Shown: positions 26,826-35,212 of the stretch, piece after piece
Position numbering within the stretch: position 1 is the stretch's first letter
How the letters are laid out: every line of letters starts with the position of its first letter
DNA from: an uncultured Paracoccaceae bacterium
Lineage (GTDB): Bacteria; Pseudomonadota; Alphaproteobacteria; Rhodobacterales; Rhodobacteraceae
Reading direction: 5' to 3'
NCBI GenBank assembly: GCA_947500775.1
Contig: CANMTD010000002.1
Coordinates: 62,001 to 126,000, forward strand
DNA: 64,000 bases
Translations under genes and position numbers: made by a program
The notes under the pieces: model-generated
Seen by the model: the letters and a program-made list of their open reading frames with translations, nothing else
Databases searched by the model: none
Told to the model about the DNA's origin: nothing

Positions 26826-27905
26826 ATGAAACTAGCTGTGTCCGCAGCCGAATTGACGTTGGATCCGCGGTTGGGAAACCTGCGGGCTTTGCGCTTTGCC
26901 GAAGGGGGGGACTGGCTGGACCCTCTGCATAGCGCGCCATGGTTGAACAATCCGACCGTACAGAACGACCCTGACATTCCCATGGTGGAAAAGCAGCTTT
27001 CGGGCGATTTCTTCTGCGCGCCTTTCGGGGCGTCGCGCGGCGCGCCGATCCACGGCTGGACCGCAAACAGCGTCTGGGAGGTCGAAGAGGTCGTTCAATC
27101 GGGCAGGGCGGCGGTGGCCCGTCTGACCCTGTCGCGCCCGGTCAACGGGGCGCGCATCGAAAAGGAGTTGCGCCTGCGCAAGGGTGAACCGCTGCTGTAT
27201 CAATCCCACCGGATCGCCGGCGGGCATGGCGGGCTAAGCGTGGCGCATCACCCGATGATCCGGATGGCGGGCGGCGGACGCTTGTGTTTTTCGCCCAAAC
27301 GCGTGGCCCTGACCGGGGATGAACCGTTGGAACCGGGCCGCAACTGGCTGTCATACCCCGCGCAAAGCGCCGATCTCAGCCGGTTTCCCGGGCGCGACGG
27401 GCCGGTCGATCTGCATTACTATCCCAAGGCCCAGGGGAACGAGGATTTCGTGACCCTGATCGAGGCGCCGGGAAATTCGCTGGGCTGGACCGCCGTGCTG
27501 CGCGCGGTGGAACGCGATATCGTTTTTGTGCTGAAAGATCCGCGCGTTCTGCCGGTGACGATGCTGTGGTATTCCAACGGCGGCCGGGACACGGCGCCGT
27601 GGTGCGGCCAGCACACCGGCGTTCTGGGGATCGAGGACGGCTGTACCGCCGGGGCCGAAGGGCAGGAGGCCGCCGAAGGCGACAACCCCATCGCCCGCCA
27701 CGGTGTGCCGACGGTTCTGCCGCTGGCGATGGACCGGGTGCATGTGGTGCGTCAGGTGATCGGGGCGGTGCCCTGTCCCGACGGCTGGCAGGCGGTGGCC
27801 GATATCCGGCTGGACCGCAGCACGCTGTCGCTGTTTTCCGACACCGGCGCGGCAGTACACCTGCCGTTCGACGGGTCGTTCTTTTCGGTCACCAATTCCC
27901 ACTAG
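26826..27905 (+). CDS. Galactose mutarotase-like (aldose 1-epimerase superfamily) protein
   Basis: Beta-sandwich protein of 359 residues, probably a carbohydrate-binding or sugar-epimerising enzyme. Features seen are a hydrophobic core pattern of repeated strands, the block FCAPFGASRGAPIHGWTANS near residue 60, LYQSHRIAGGHGGLSVAHHP near 120 (the histidines could be catalytic), and the closing WYSNGGRDTAPWCGQHTGVLG near 245. I call only the superfamily, not the substrate. The ATG at 26826 (MKLAVSAAELTL) follows GGTGA; an in-frame TTG at 26814 is less likely. It converges on the sigma factor gene with a three-base overlap of stops. Confidence 0.72.
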   Translation: MKLAVSAAELTLDPRLGNLRALRFAEGGDWLDPLHSAPWLNNPTVQNDPDIPMVEKQLSGDFFCAPFGASRGAPIHGWTANSVWEVEEVVQSGRAAVARLTLSRPVNGARIEKELRLRKGEPLLYQSHRIAGGHGGLSVAHHPMIRMAGGGRLCFSPKRVALTGDEPLEPGRNWLSYPAQSADLSRFPGRDGPVDLHYYPKAQGNEDFVTLIEAPGNSLGWTAVLRAVERDIVFVLKDPRVLPVTMLWYSNGGRDTAPWCGQHTGVLGIEDGCTAGAEGQEAAEGDNPIARHGVPTVLPLAMDRVHVVRQVIGAVPCPDGWQAVADIRLDRSTLSLFSDTGAAVHLPFDGSFFSVTNSH

Positions 27906-28477
27906 CCGGTCGCAACCGCCCCACCCCCACCATCACCCATATGGGCGGTCCGGGGCGCGCCCGTCGCGGCGCCGTCGGTTTCTGCCAGAATGGCCTGTAC
28001 GGCGCTGCCTGCGGGCAGGTCCAGCTGGGCGCACAGCCGCGCGCGGGCGCGCGCCATGCGCGATGTGACCGTGCCCAGCGGCAGCCCGGTGCGGCAGGCC
28101 AGTTCCGCATAGCTGCACCCATCCGACAGGTAACGTTGCATCAGGTCGGACTGTCCGGCGGGCAGAGCGTCGATGGCCTGCATCACCTCTTTGCACGCGA
28201 TCCGGCGGGGGGCGTCGGCGGGTGTGCTTGGGGTGGGGGCGGAGTCCAGCGGGGCCGTGCGGCGGCGGGGGCGGCGCGCCTCGTTGCGCAGGGTGGTCAT
28301 CAGATAGGGGCGCAGATCGTCGATCGTGATGCCCCGGTCCAGCTTTGCCCAGACCTTCAGCAGCGCCTCCTGCGCCAGATCCTCGGCCGCATCGGGGCCG
28401 GGGGCCAGTATGCGGGCCAGACGGTGCAGATCGGGCATCAGCGCGGTCAGGGCGATGGTCTTATCAAGCTTTGGCAT
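27902..28477 (-). CDS. ECF-type RNA polymerase sigma factor
   Basis: Alternative sigma factor of 191 residues. Region 2 runs from about residue 12 to 70 (DAAEDLAQEALLKVWAKLDRG, then RPYLMTTLRNEARR). A proline-rich linker follows, then region 4 near 110-160 (AGQSDLMQRYLSDGCSYAEL and GLPLGTVTSRMARARARL). A tail of about 35 residues rich in Gly and Ala is added. GGAGG lies five bases before the ATG at 28477. No anti-sigma gene is adjacent. It is divergent from a small EF-hand protein gene, 265 bases away, which may be its target. Confidence 0.88.
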   Translation of the reverse strand: MPKLDKTIALTALMPDLHRLARILAPGPDAAEDLAQEALLKVWAKLDRGITIDDLRPYLMTTLRNEARRPRRRTAPLDSAPTPSTPADAPRRIACKEVMQAIDALPAGQSDLMQRYLSDGCSYAELACRTGLPLGTVTSRMARARARLCAQLDLPAGSAVQAILAETDGAATGAPRTAHMGDGGGGAVATG

Positions 28478-28742
28478 GTCATCCTCCACATGGCATGCGA
28501 CAGACATGCGGGGGCGATGGACCCCTGACAATGCGAGGAAAATTGCCGATCCGCCCAATGCAGCCCCAATACCCCCCTTGCGCGCGGAAACCCGCGCCCC
28601 GCCTGTGCCCGCATCGGCAAGGCGCCGCGCGTTTGCCGCAGGCGAAGGGCTGGCGGGATAAAACCCGGCTCTGACGGGTCTTGTTGGGTGAAGGCGGCAC
28701 AACGCCCCTTCGTCATACTGACCTTGATAAGGAGAACGACAC

Positions 28743-28979
28743 ATGAAACCGATGATCGCAGTGACCGCGGCCGTTGCCCTGAGCCTGTCCGCTCTGGCGG
28801 TATCAGCGCAAACGCTGGATGCCGACGGTGATGGGATGGTTTCGTTTGACGAAATGCTGGCCGTCTATCCCGACACAACCCAGGATGCCTTTTCGGCGAT
28901 TGATGCCAACGCCGATGGTTTGGTCGACGAAGCAGAACTTGCCGCCGCGCGCGAAGCGGGTCTGGTCCCCGCGGGATAA
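28743..28979 (+). CDS. Secreted EF-hand calcium-binding protein
   Basis: Small exported protein of 78 residues. A signal peptide (residues 1-22, ending AVSA) precedes two EF-hand loops: DADGDGMVSFDE (26-37) and DANADGLVDEAE (54-65). Both keep Asp at positions 1 and 3 and Glu or an acidic residue at 12, so Ca2+ binding is expected. AAGGAGAACGACAC precedes the ATG. It is divergent from an ECF sigma factor, a pairing also seen in other Rhodobacterales; a calcium-linked envelope role is inference. A strong terminator follows. Confidence 0.82.
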   Translation: MKPMIAVTAAVALSLSALAVSAQTLDADGDGMVSFDEMLAVYPDTTQDAFSAIDANADGLVDEAELAAAREAGLVPAG

Positions 28980-29021
28980 CGCAACACCGCTTTGGCGGTT
29001 GAGGTCAGCCCATTGACCCGG

Positions 29022-29058
29022 AAAAGGCCCCCCATCTCCCCCGGGGGGGCCTTTTTTG
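29022..29058. terminator. Bidirectional rho-independent terminator
   Basis: AAAAGGCCCCCC (29022-29033) can pair with GGGGGGCCTTTTTT (29043-29056), with T-runs on both strands because the A-run on the left becomes a T-run on the minus strand. It lies between the convergent EF-hand gene and ilvN and probably ends both transcripts. Confidence 0.88.
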
Positions 29059-29059
29059 T

Positions 29060-29620
29060 TCAGGTGCCGCGCGCTAGGGCCGCAACCCCGGTGCGGGCGG
29101 TTTCCAACAGACCCAGCGGGCGCATCAGATCGGCGAAGGCATCGATCTTTTCCGAGGTGCCGGTCATTTCAAAGACAAAGCTTTGCAGGGTGCTGTCCAC
29201 GACATTGGCGCGGAAAATTTCGGCCAGCCGCAGCGCCTCGATCCGTTTGTCGCCGGTGCCTTCGACCTTGAACAGCGCCAGTTCGCGTTCGACCGATGGC
29301 CCTTCGACCGTCAGGTCGTTGACCTGATGCACGGGCACGATCCGGCCCAGCTGCGCCTTGATCTGTTCGATCACGGCGGGCGTGCCGGTGGTGACGATGG
29401 TGATGCGGCTAAGATGGCCTTCGTGGTCGACCTCGGCCACCGTCAGGCTTTCGATGTTGTAGCCGCGCCCGGAAAACAGCCCGATCACACGCGCCAGCAC
29501 CCCGGCCTCGTTATCGACCAGAACGGTCAGCGTGTGGCTTTCGATGATATCCGAATTGGGATCGCGCAGGTCATAGGCCGAATGGCGCGATGTGCCTTTT
29601 TTTATTTTTAGAGCAGACAT
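29060..29620 (-). CDS. ilvN: Acetolactate synthase small (regulatory) subunit
   Basis: Regulatory subunit that binds valine and activates the catalytic subunit. The N-terminal ACT domain reads HTLTVLVDNEAGVLARVIGL then FSGRGYNIESLTV (about residues 27-62). The C-terminal ACT-like domain follows from about 100. At 186 residues it is the long form. AAAGGT precedes the ATG at 29620 (MSALKIKKGTS). It lies 13 bases after ilvB and shares the attenuated promoter. Confidence 0.95.
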   Translation of the reverse strand: MSALKIKKGTSRHSAYDLRDPNSDIIESHTLTVLVDNEAGVLARVIGLFSGRGYNIESLTVAEVDHEGHLSRITIVTTGTPAVIEQIKAQLGRIVPVHQVNDLTVEGPSVERELALFKVEGTGDKRIEALRLAEIFRANVVDSTLQSFVFEMTGTSEKIDAFADLMRPLGLLETARTGVAALARGT

Positions 29621-29633
29621 TTGTCGACCTTTC

Positions 29634-31388
29634 TTAAACCAGAACCGCGCCAGAAGAACCGATGGCGTCCGAGGTGGAGGCATCGCCCAGCAGCATTTTA
29701 TTGTGCGGCTCGCCTGATGGGATCATCGGGAAGCAGTTTTCGTGCTTTTCCACCAGACAGTCGAAAATCACCGGACCGTCGTAGTTGATCATTTCCATGA
29801 TCGCGTCGTCCAGATCAGCAGGGTCTTTGCAGATGATGCCCTTGGCGCCGAACGCCTCGGCCAGTTTCACGAAATCGGGCAGGGATTCCGACCAGGAATG
29901 CGAATAGCGTTCGCCGTGCAGCAATTCCTGCCACTGGCGCACCATGCCCAGCCGTTCGTTGTTCAGGATGAACTGTTTGACGGGCAGGTTGAATTGCATC
30001 GCCGTGCCCATTTCCTGCATGTTCATCAGCCAGCTTGCCTCGCCCGCCACGTTGATGACCAAAGCGTCGGGGTGGGCCATCTGCACGCCGATCGAGGCCG
30101 GAAAGCCATAGCCCATCGTGCCCAGCCCGCCCGATGTCATCCAGCGGTTGGGGGCTTCGAACCCCAGATACTGCGCGGCCCACATCTGGTGCTGGCCGAC
30201 CTCGGTGGTGACGTAACGGTCGTGATCCTTGGTCAGCTCCTGCAGCCGTTGCAGCGCGTATTGCGGCTTGATCGTCTTGGTCGAGGGCTTGAACGACAGG
30301 CAGTCCACCTTGCGCCATTCGTCGATCTGCGCCCACCATTTCGCCAGCCCGGCCTTGTTGACCTTGCGCCCGCGTGATTTCCAGATGCGCAGGGCATCCT
30401 CCAGCACATGGGCGACGTCGCCGATGATCGGCATCTCGACATGGATCACCTTGTTGATCGAACTGGGATCGATGTCGATATGCGCCTTGGTCGATTTCGG
30501 GCTGAAATCGGCCAGCCGCCCGGTGATCCGGTCGTCGAACCGCGCGCCGACGTTGATCATCAGATCGCAGCCGTGCATCGCCAGATTGGCCTCGTACAGC
30601 CCGTGCATCCCCAGCATGCCCAGCCAGTTCTTGCCCGAGGCCGGATAGGCGCCCAGACCCATCAGGGTCGAGGTGATCGGGAAATTCGTGGCCTCGACGA
30701 ATTCGCGCAGCAATTGCGTGGCCGCATCGCCCGAGTTGATGACCCCGCCGCCGGTATAAAACAGCGGCCGTTCGGCGGTTTCCATCGCTTCGACCAATTG
30801 CGTGATGATCGCGGCGTCGCCTTTCAGGCGCGGCTGGTAATGGCTGACCTTGACCTCGCGCGGGGTGGTATAGGCGCCGCTGGCAAACTGCACGTCCTTG
30901 GGAATATCGACCAGAACCGGGCCGGGGCGGCCGGTGGTGGCGACGTGGAACGCTTCGTGCAGGACCGGGGCCAGACGGTCGGTTTCCTTGACCAGCCAGT
31001 TGTGCTTGGTGCAGGGGCGGGTGATGCCGACGGTATCGGCCTCTTGGAACCCGTCGGTGCCGATCATGAAGGTCGGCACCTGACCGGTCAGAACCACGAT
31101 CGGGATGCTGTCCAGCAGGGCGTCGGTCAGGCCGGTCACCGCATTGGTGGCGCCGGGCCCCGAGGTCACCAGCACGACACCGGGTTTGCCGGTCGACCGG
31201 GCATAGCCTTCGGCGGCGTGGACCGCACCCTGTTCATGGCGCACCAGAACGTGGCGGATTTCGTTTTGCTGGAAAATCTCGTCATAAATCGGAAGGACGG
31301 CGCCGCCGGGATAGCCAAAGACCACCTCGACCCCCTGATCCTTCAGGGCCTGAACCACCATTTTTGCGCCAGTCATCGCCTTCGTCAT
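29634..31388 (-). CDS. ilvB: Acetolactate synthase large (catalytic) subunit
   Basis: Thiamine-diphosphate enzyme that makes 2-acetolactate (valine, leucine) and 2-aceto-2-hydroxybutyrate (isoleucine). The N-terminal VFGYPGGAVLPIYDEI with RHEQGAVHAAEGYARSTG holds the catalytic Glu near residue 55. The FAD region is around 200-330, and the TPP-binding GEASWLMNMQEMGTAMQFN motif is near 445. The length of 584 residues is normal. GGAG six bases before ATG 31388 supports this start over 31403. Control is by a leader peptide and terminator just upstream. The cimA gene 13 kb away supplies the 2-oxobutyrate branch. Confidence 0.96.
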   Translation of the reverse strand: MTKAMTGAKMVVQALKDQGVEVVFGYPGGAVLPIYDEIFQQNEIRHVLVRHEQGAVHAAEGYARSTGKPGVVLVTSGPGATNAVTGLTDALLDSIPIVVLTGQVPTFMIGTDGFQEADTVGITRPCTKHNWLVKETDRLAPVLHEAFHVATTGRPGPVLVDIPKDVQFASGAYTTPREVKVSHYQPRLKGDAAIITQLVEAMETAERPLFYTGGGVINSGDAATQLLREFVEATNFPITSTLMGLGAYPASGKNWLGMLGMHGLYEANLAMHGCDLMINVGARFDDRITGRLADFSPKSTKAHIDIDPSSINKVIHVEMPIIGDVAHVLEDALRIWKSRGRKVNKAGLAKWWAQIDEWRKVDCLSFKPSTKTIKPQYALQRLQELTKDHDRYVTTEVGQHQMWAAQYLGFEAPNRWMTSGGLGTMGYGFPASIGVQMAHPDALVINVAGEASWLMNMQEMGTAMQFNLPVKQFILNNERLGMVRQWQELLHGERYSHSWSESLPDFVKLAEAFGAKGIICKDPADLDDAIMEMINYDGPVIFDCLVEKHENCFPMIPSGEPHNKMLLGDASTSDAIGSSGAVLV

Positions 31389-31443
31389 CTTGCTCTCCGT
31401 CATCGCGCGGTTTGCGCTACTGCCCCTGTGTGTCGATGGGCCA

Positions 31444-31515
31444 TAAAAAAACCCCCGGTTTTAAGCGGGGGCGCATGGGGTACCGTTATGGTTAACCGTT
31501 ACCGGCCCATGCGCC
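31444..31515 (-). promoter_or_regulatory. ilvBN attenuator: competing hairpins and rho-independent terminator
   Basis: Read on the minus strand, GGCGCATGGG-type pairing joins 31515-31506 with 31479-31470 (10 bp). Immediately after it, CCCCCG (31471-31466) pairs with CGGGGG (31457-31452), followed by seven T (31451-31445). The two stems share bases at 31470-31471, so they cannot both be complete. The first arm lies within the leader peptide coding region. This is the layout of ribosome-dependent transcription attenuation. Confidence 0.85.
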
Positions 31516-31546
31516 ATTTTACGACAAGTACGAGAATATCCGACAT
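31499..31546 (-). CDS. ilvBN leader peptide (Ile/Leu/Val-rich)
   Basis: A 15-codon ORF, MSDILVLVVKWRMGR, with six consecutive branched-chain codons (ATT CTC GTA CTT GTC GTA). It starts at 31546, right after a GAGG, and ends at 31499. Ribosome stalling at these codons when charged Ile, Leu or Val tRNA is scarce would free the downstream terminator arm. It is too short to have another function. Confidence 0.88.
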   Translation of the reverse strand: MSDILVLVVKWRMGR

Positions 31547-31575
31547 CCTCAGGGTCCCTCTATCAAGTGCGGGGG

Positions 31576-31604
31576 ACTTTAGGCAGGGGGCGACGGGGCG
31601 TCAA
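31576..31604 (-). promoter_or_regulatory. ilvBN promoter
   Basis: On the minus strand TTGACG (31604-31599) and TAAAGT (31581-31576) are spaced by 17 bp. The expected start point near 31569 gives a leader of about 180 nt that contains the peptide and terminator. Confidence 0.72.
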
Positions 31605-31793
31605 CCGGCAATTCCATGAATTATCTGTCGTCTGGGCATATTTTTTGGTTCTTTTGTTGCGTGAAATCGTGGGCGGGCGTCATTTATGGGATATTGAGGC
31701 CCGGAATATCGCGAAAACCGGTCCGCGGTGCCCGGTCCGGGCGGCATATTGGCCGCCATTGACGTTCCGCCCCCCACAGGCTAGCCCCCGGCC

Positions 31794-33605
31794 ATGGCAC
31801 GCGCACCCCTTTTACAGCTTTCCGACATCTCGCTAACCTTTGGCGGCGATCCGATTTTCGATGACCTTGATCTGGTGGTTCAGCCGGGCGACCGGGTGGC
31901 GCTGGTGGGGCGCAACGGATCGGGCAAATCGACCTTGCTGAAGGTGATGGCGGGGCTGGTGGAGCCCGATCAGGGTGCGCGGGTGATCCCGCCGGGGGTC
32001 AGCGTCGGGTATATGGAACAGGACCCCGATCTGTCGGGGTTCGCCACGCTGGGCGATTTCGCGATGTCCACCCTTGATCCGTCCGAGGCGTACCGCGTCG
32101 AGATGGCCGCCGAGGGGCTGAAGTTCGACCCGGCCACACCCGTATCAGGGGCCTCGGGCGGCGAACGTCGCCGCGCCGCGCTGGCCAAGCTGATGGCCGA
32201 GGCGCCCGAGCTGATGTTGCTGGACGAACCGACCAACCATCTGGATATCGAGGCGATCGCCTGGCTGGAACGCACGCTGGCCGAAACCCGCGCGGCCTAT
32301 GTTCTGATCAGCCACGACCGGGCGTTTCTGCGCGCCCTGACCCGGGCCACACTGTGGATCGACCGGGGGCAGGTGCGGCGGCAGGAAACCGGTTTTGACG
32401 GGTTCGAGGCATGGCGCGACAAGATCTGGGACGAAGAGGATCAGGCCCGCCACAAACTGAACCGCAAGATCAAGGCCGAAGCGCGCTGGGCCGTCGAAGG
32501 CATCAGCGCCCGGCGCAAACGCAATCAGGGCCGGGTGCGCGCCCTGCAGGGGCTGCGCGAGGAACGCGCCAATATGATCCGCCGGCAGGGCACCGCCGGC
32601 ATGGCGCTGGATTCCGGCCAGAAATCCGGCAAACGGGTGATCGAGGCGACGGGGATCAGCAAATCCTTTGGCGACCGGGTCATCCTGAACGAATTCTCGC
32701 TGCGGGTGCTGCGCGGCGACCGGGTGGCCTTTGTCGGGCCGAACGGCGCGGGCAAGACGACATTGCTGAAAATGCTGACCGGCGAACTGGCGCCCGATAC
32801 CGGCACGGTGCAACTGGGCACCAATCTGCAGATGGCGGTCTTTGACCAGAACCGCAGCAAACTGGACCCGGATCAAAGCCTGTGGGACAGCCTGACCAAC
32901 GATCCCGACATGCGCGTGTCGGGCCAGTCCGATCAGGTGATGGTGCGCGGCACCCCCAAACATGTGGTCGGATACCTTAAGGATTTCCTGTTTGACGAGG
33001 CGCAGGCCCGCGCGCCGGTCCGGTCGCTGTCGGGCGGCGAAAAGGCGCGGCTGCTGCTGGCCCGGATCATGGCGCGGGAAAGCAACCTGCTGGTGCTGGA
33101 CGAACCGACCAACGATCTGGACGTTGAAACGCTGGACCTGTTGCAGGAACTGCTGGGCGATTATGACGGCACCGTCCTGCTGGTCAGCCACGACCGCGAC
33201 TTTCTGGACCGGGTGGCCACCACCACCATCGCGATGGAAGGCGACGGCCGGGCCACGATCTATGCGGGCGGCTGGTCCGATTACCGTGCGCAGCGCGGGG
33301 AGGGGGCCAAACAGCAGGCCGCCGAGCGCGCCAAGACCGCCGCGCCCAAGCCCAAGGCAAAACCCCAGAAATCCGACGGTGGCCTGTCCTTTACCGAAAA
33401 GCACCGGCTGGAAAAGCTGCCGCAGGTGATCGCCCGGCTGGAGGCCGAGATCGCCAAGCTGGAAACCCTGCTGTCCGATCCGACCCTTTTCACCAAAGAG
33501 CCGCTGAAGTTCAAAAAAGGGTCCGAGGCTTTGATTGAACGGCAAGAGGCGCTGGCCGAGGCCGAAGAGGAATGGCTGGTGCTGGAGGAAAAAGCCGCAG
33601 GGTGA
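31794..33605 (+). CDS. ABC-F family ATP-binding protein (Uup-like)
   Basis: Soluble dual-ATPase of the ABC-F group acting on ribosomes or DNA intermediates, not a transporter. The first nucleotide-binding domain has VALVGRNGSGKSTLLK near residue 37, signature SGASGGERRRAAL near 118 and LLDEPTNHLD near 140. The second has VGPNGAGKTTLLK near 315, SLSGGEKARLLLA near 410 and VLDEPTNDLD near 432. The interdomain linker RKIKAEARWAVEGISARRKR and a C-terminal basic linker plus coiled coil (about 505-600) match Uup more than EttA. The length of 603 residues fits. The start is close to a TAG-rich AT stretch with weak ribosome site. Confidence 0.88.
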   Translation: MARAPLLQLSDISLTFGGDPIFDDLDLVVQPGDRVALVGRNGSGKSTLLKVMAGLVEPDQGARVIPPGVSVGYMEQDPDLSGFATLGDFAMSTLDPSEAYRVEMAAEGLKFDPATPVSGASGGERRRAALAKLMAEAPELMLLDEPTNHLDIEAIAWLERTLAETRAAYVLISHDRAFLRALTRATLWIDRGQVRRQETGFDGFEAWRDKIWDEEDQARHKLNRKIKAEARWAVEGISARRKRNQGRVRALQGLREERANMIRRQGTAGMALDSGQKSGKRVIEATGISKSFGDRVILNEFSLRVLRGDRVAFVGPNGAGKTTLLKMLTGELAPDTGTVQLGTNLQMAVFDQNRSKLDPDQSLWDSLTNDPDMRVSGQSDQVMVRGTPKHVVGYLKDFLFDEAQARAPVRSLSGGEKARLLLARIMARESNLLVLDEPTNDLDVETLDLLQELLGDYDGTVLLVSHDRDFLDRVATTTIAMEGDGRATIYAGGWSDYRAQRGEGAKQQAAERAKTAAPKPKAKPQKSDGGLSFTEKHRLEKLPQVIARLEAEIAKLETLLSDPTLFTKEPLKFKKGSEALIERQEALAEAEEEWLVLEEKAAG

Positions 33606-33749
33606 CGCCCGCGTCACCTCGCGTAGTTTTGTTCGATATTCACATACGCCGGAGCGGGCCGTGTGGCCACTTGTTCCGCGCCGCATCCGCCCCCTTATCC
33701 ATTGTGTTACGCCGCCCATCCGGCAGGCGTACAACCATGGAGAAGAATA

Positions 33750-34280
33750 ATGAAACTAGCAGCAACACTTGCGGTGCTTGCCCTGTCGGCCAGCGCGACC
33801 GTTTCCAACGCCGGTGAGTGGACCGGGTTTTACGGCGGTGCCCAGCTTGGGTTTTCGGATATTGAGGCCGATGCCCGCAACGCCGATGGCGATGATGCCT
33901 TTGGCGGTGTCCACGTCGGGTACAATCACGATCTGGGCGATTACATCATCGGGGGTGAGATCGACTACACCTTCGGCGATATCGAATTGGGCAACAACGC
34001 GGGCACATTGGAAAGCACGGCCCGCCTGAAACTGCGCGGCGGCTTCGATCTGGGCCAAAGCTTTGTCTATGCCACGGCGGGTTATGCCTATGCCGATGGT
34101 GATTTCGGCGGGCGCAGCGCCGATGGCGACGGCTATTTTGTAGGCTTCGGCGCGGAATACCTGCTGAGCGACAAAATCTCGGTCGGTGGTGAAATCCTGT
34201 ATAACGAGTTCGACGATTTTGGTGGTGCCGGTGATCTGGAGGCGACAACCGTCGCCGCCCGTGTTTCGTACCGGTTCTGA
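33750..34280 (+). CDS. Outer-membrane beta-barrel protein (paralog 1)
   Basis: Predicted eight-stranded OmpA-like or Omp25-type barrel of 176 residues. The signal peptide (1-21, ending SNA) leads to WTGFYGGAQLGFSD, and alternating strands follow: YIIGGEIDYTFGDIELGN, ARLKLRGGFDLGQ, VYATAGYAYADGDFGG. It ends ATTVAARVSYRF with the terminal Phe needed for barrel assembly. GGAGAAG precedes the ATG at 33750. It is very similar to the barrel encoded at 35213, with the same order of blocks, so the two arose by duplication. Ligand or function is unknown. Confidence 0.85.
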   Translation: MKLAATLAVLALSASATVSNAGEWTGFYGGAQLGFSDIEADARNADGDDAFGGVHVGYNHDLGDYIIGGEIDYTFGDIELGNNAGTLESTARLKLRGGFDLGQSFVYATAGYAYADGDFGGRSADGDGYFVGFGAEYLLSDKISVGGEILYNEFDDFGGAGDLEATTVAARVSYRF

Positions 34281-34298
34281 ACAGGATTAAACCAGTGG

Positions 34299-34934
34299 CT
34301 ACCGGCCCGTCTGTGCTGAATGGTGCAGATCAGGCCGGTAGCCCGATTTCAACGCCTCGACGGTCGAGCGGGGTGTCAGCACCCGAACGGCGCCCCGCGC
34401 AGGCCGGGCAAGTGCCGGACCGTACCCGCCGGGATGGTAAGGATACAGCTCCGCCCCCCGGATCAGACAGGCATCCCCACCGTGATGAATGAACGCCCCG
34501 TCGGGCAGATCGGCGATATCGGCGGAATGCTGGTTCTGGCGCCGGGTTCCGGGCACCACCCGATGGGCATGCAGGATACGGTCCATATCGGGGGCCGCCA
34601 TCGGCCCGCCGGGAAAGGCGTCGCGAAAGGTATTGAAGGCCGCGCGACGGCATTCCGCACAGGGCCGATGCCCGGCGGCCAGCGCCACGGCCTCATCCAG
34701 AAAAAACAGCTCGGTATAGCGGTGGGGCGTCATCACCGCCCGGTGGCGGTTCCTGAACGCCAACCGGCAGATGATCCACGCCCGGTGCCGCCAGCGGGCC
34801 GCACCCAGTTTTTGGTGGTCGTTGTGCAGGATGCCGCGATTGCCCATGCAGGTGCCGCGCGCCGGGGTGGCGATGATCCGGTTTTCGGGCGTGACGCGGT
34901 TTTGCAGGGGCCGGTGGGACGTTTGGGATGGCAT
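34299..34934 (-). CDS. Conserved protein of unknown function with a CxxC motif
   Basis: Soluble protein of 211 residues, basic and His-rich. The strongest block is FFLDEAVALAAGHRPCAECR near residues 75-95. It looks like the second half of the Ada zinc-binding domain (eeA..aGyRPCkrC), but no clear first cysteine pair precedes it. Other blocks are RGTCMGNRGILH near 28 and the tail ARGAVRVLTPRSTVEALKSG. I do not recognise a named family. GGAG seven bases before the ATG at 34934 decides the start. It lies between two paralogous barrel genes, opposite in direction, and about 2 kb from a real ada gene. Confidence 0.7.
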   Translation of the reverse strand: MPSQTSHRPLQNRVTPENRIIATPARGTCMGNRGILHNDHQKLGAARWRHRAWIICRLAFRNRHRAVMTPHRYTELFFLDEAVALAAGHRPCAECRRAAFNTFRDAFPGGPMAAPDMDRILHAHRVVPGTRRQNQHSADIADLPDGAFIHHGGDACLIRGAELYPYHPGGYGPALARPARGAVRVLTPRSTVEALKSGYRPDLHHSAQTGR

Positions 34935-35212
34935 GCGGAAACTCCTTTCCGGCGCTGGGGCCTGCGCGGCGATTTTCAACACCCCGCGCCCCGGATGTGA
35001 TGACGTTTGCGTGAGCCGCGGAGCCCCCGGCCAACTCTTGCCGGTGCCGGGCGGAAAACCCCACCCGTTTCCGGCAACGGCCTGCCCAAACCGGCCAGCG
35101 CGCCGAACTGCCCGTTGCGCCGGGCCCGTCCGAAGGTTTTGTCAAAACAGGTCCCCGGACGACAGTCCACAACAACGGACCACCCGAGGCAATGACGAAA
35201 TAGGAGAATGAC

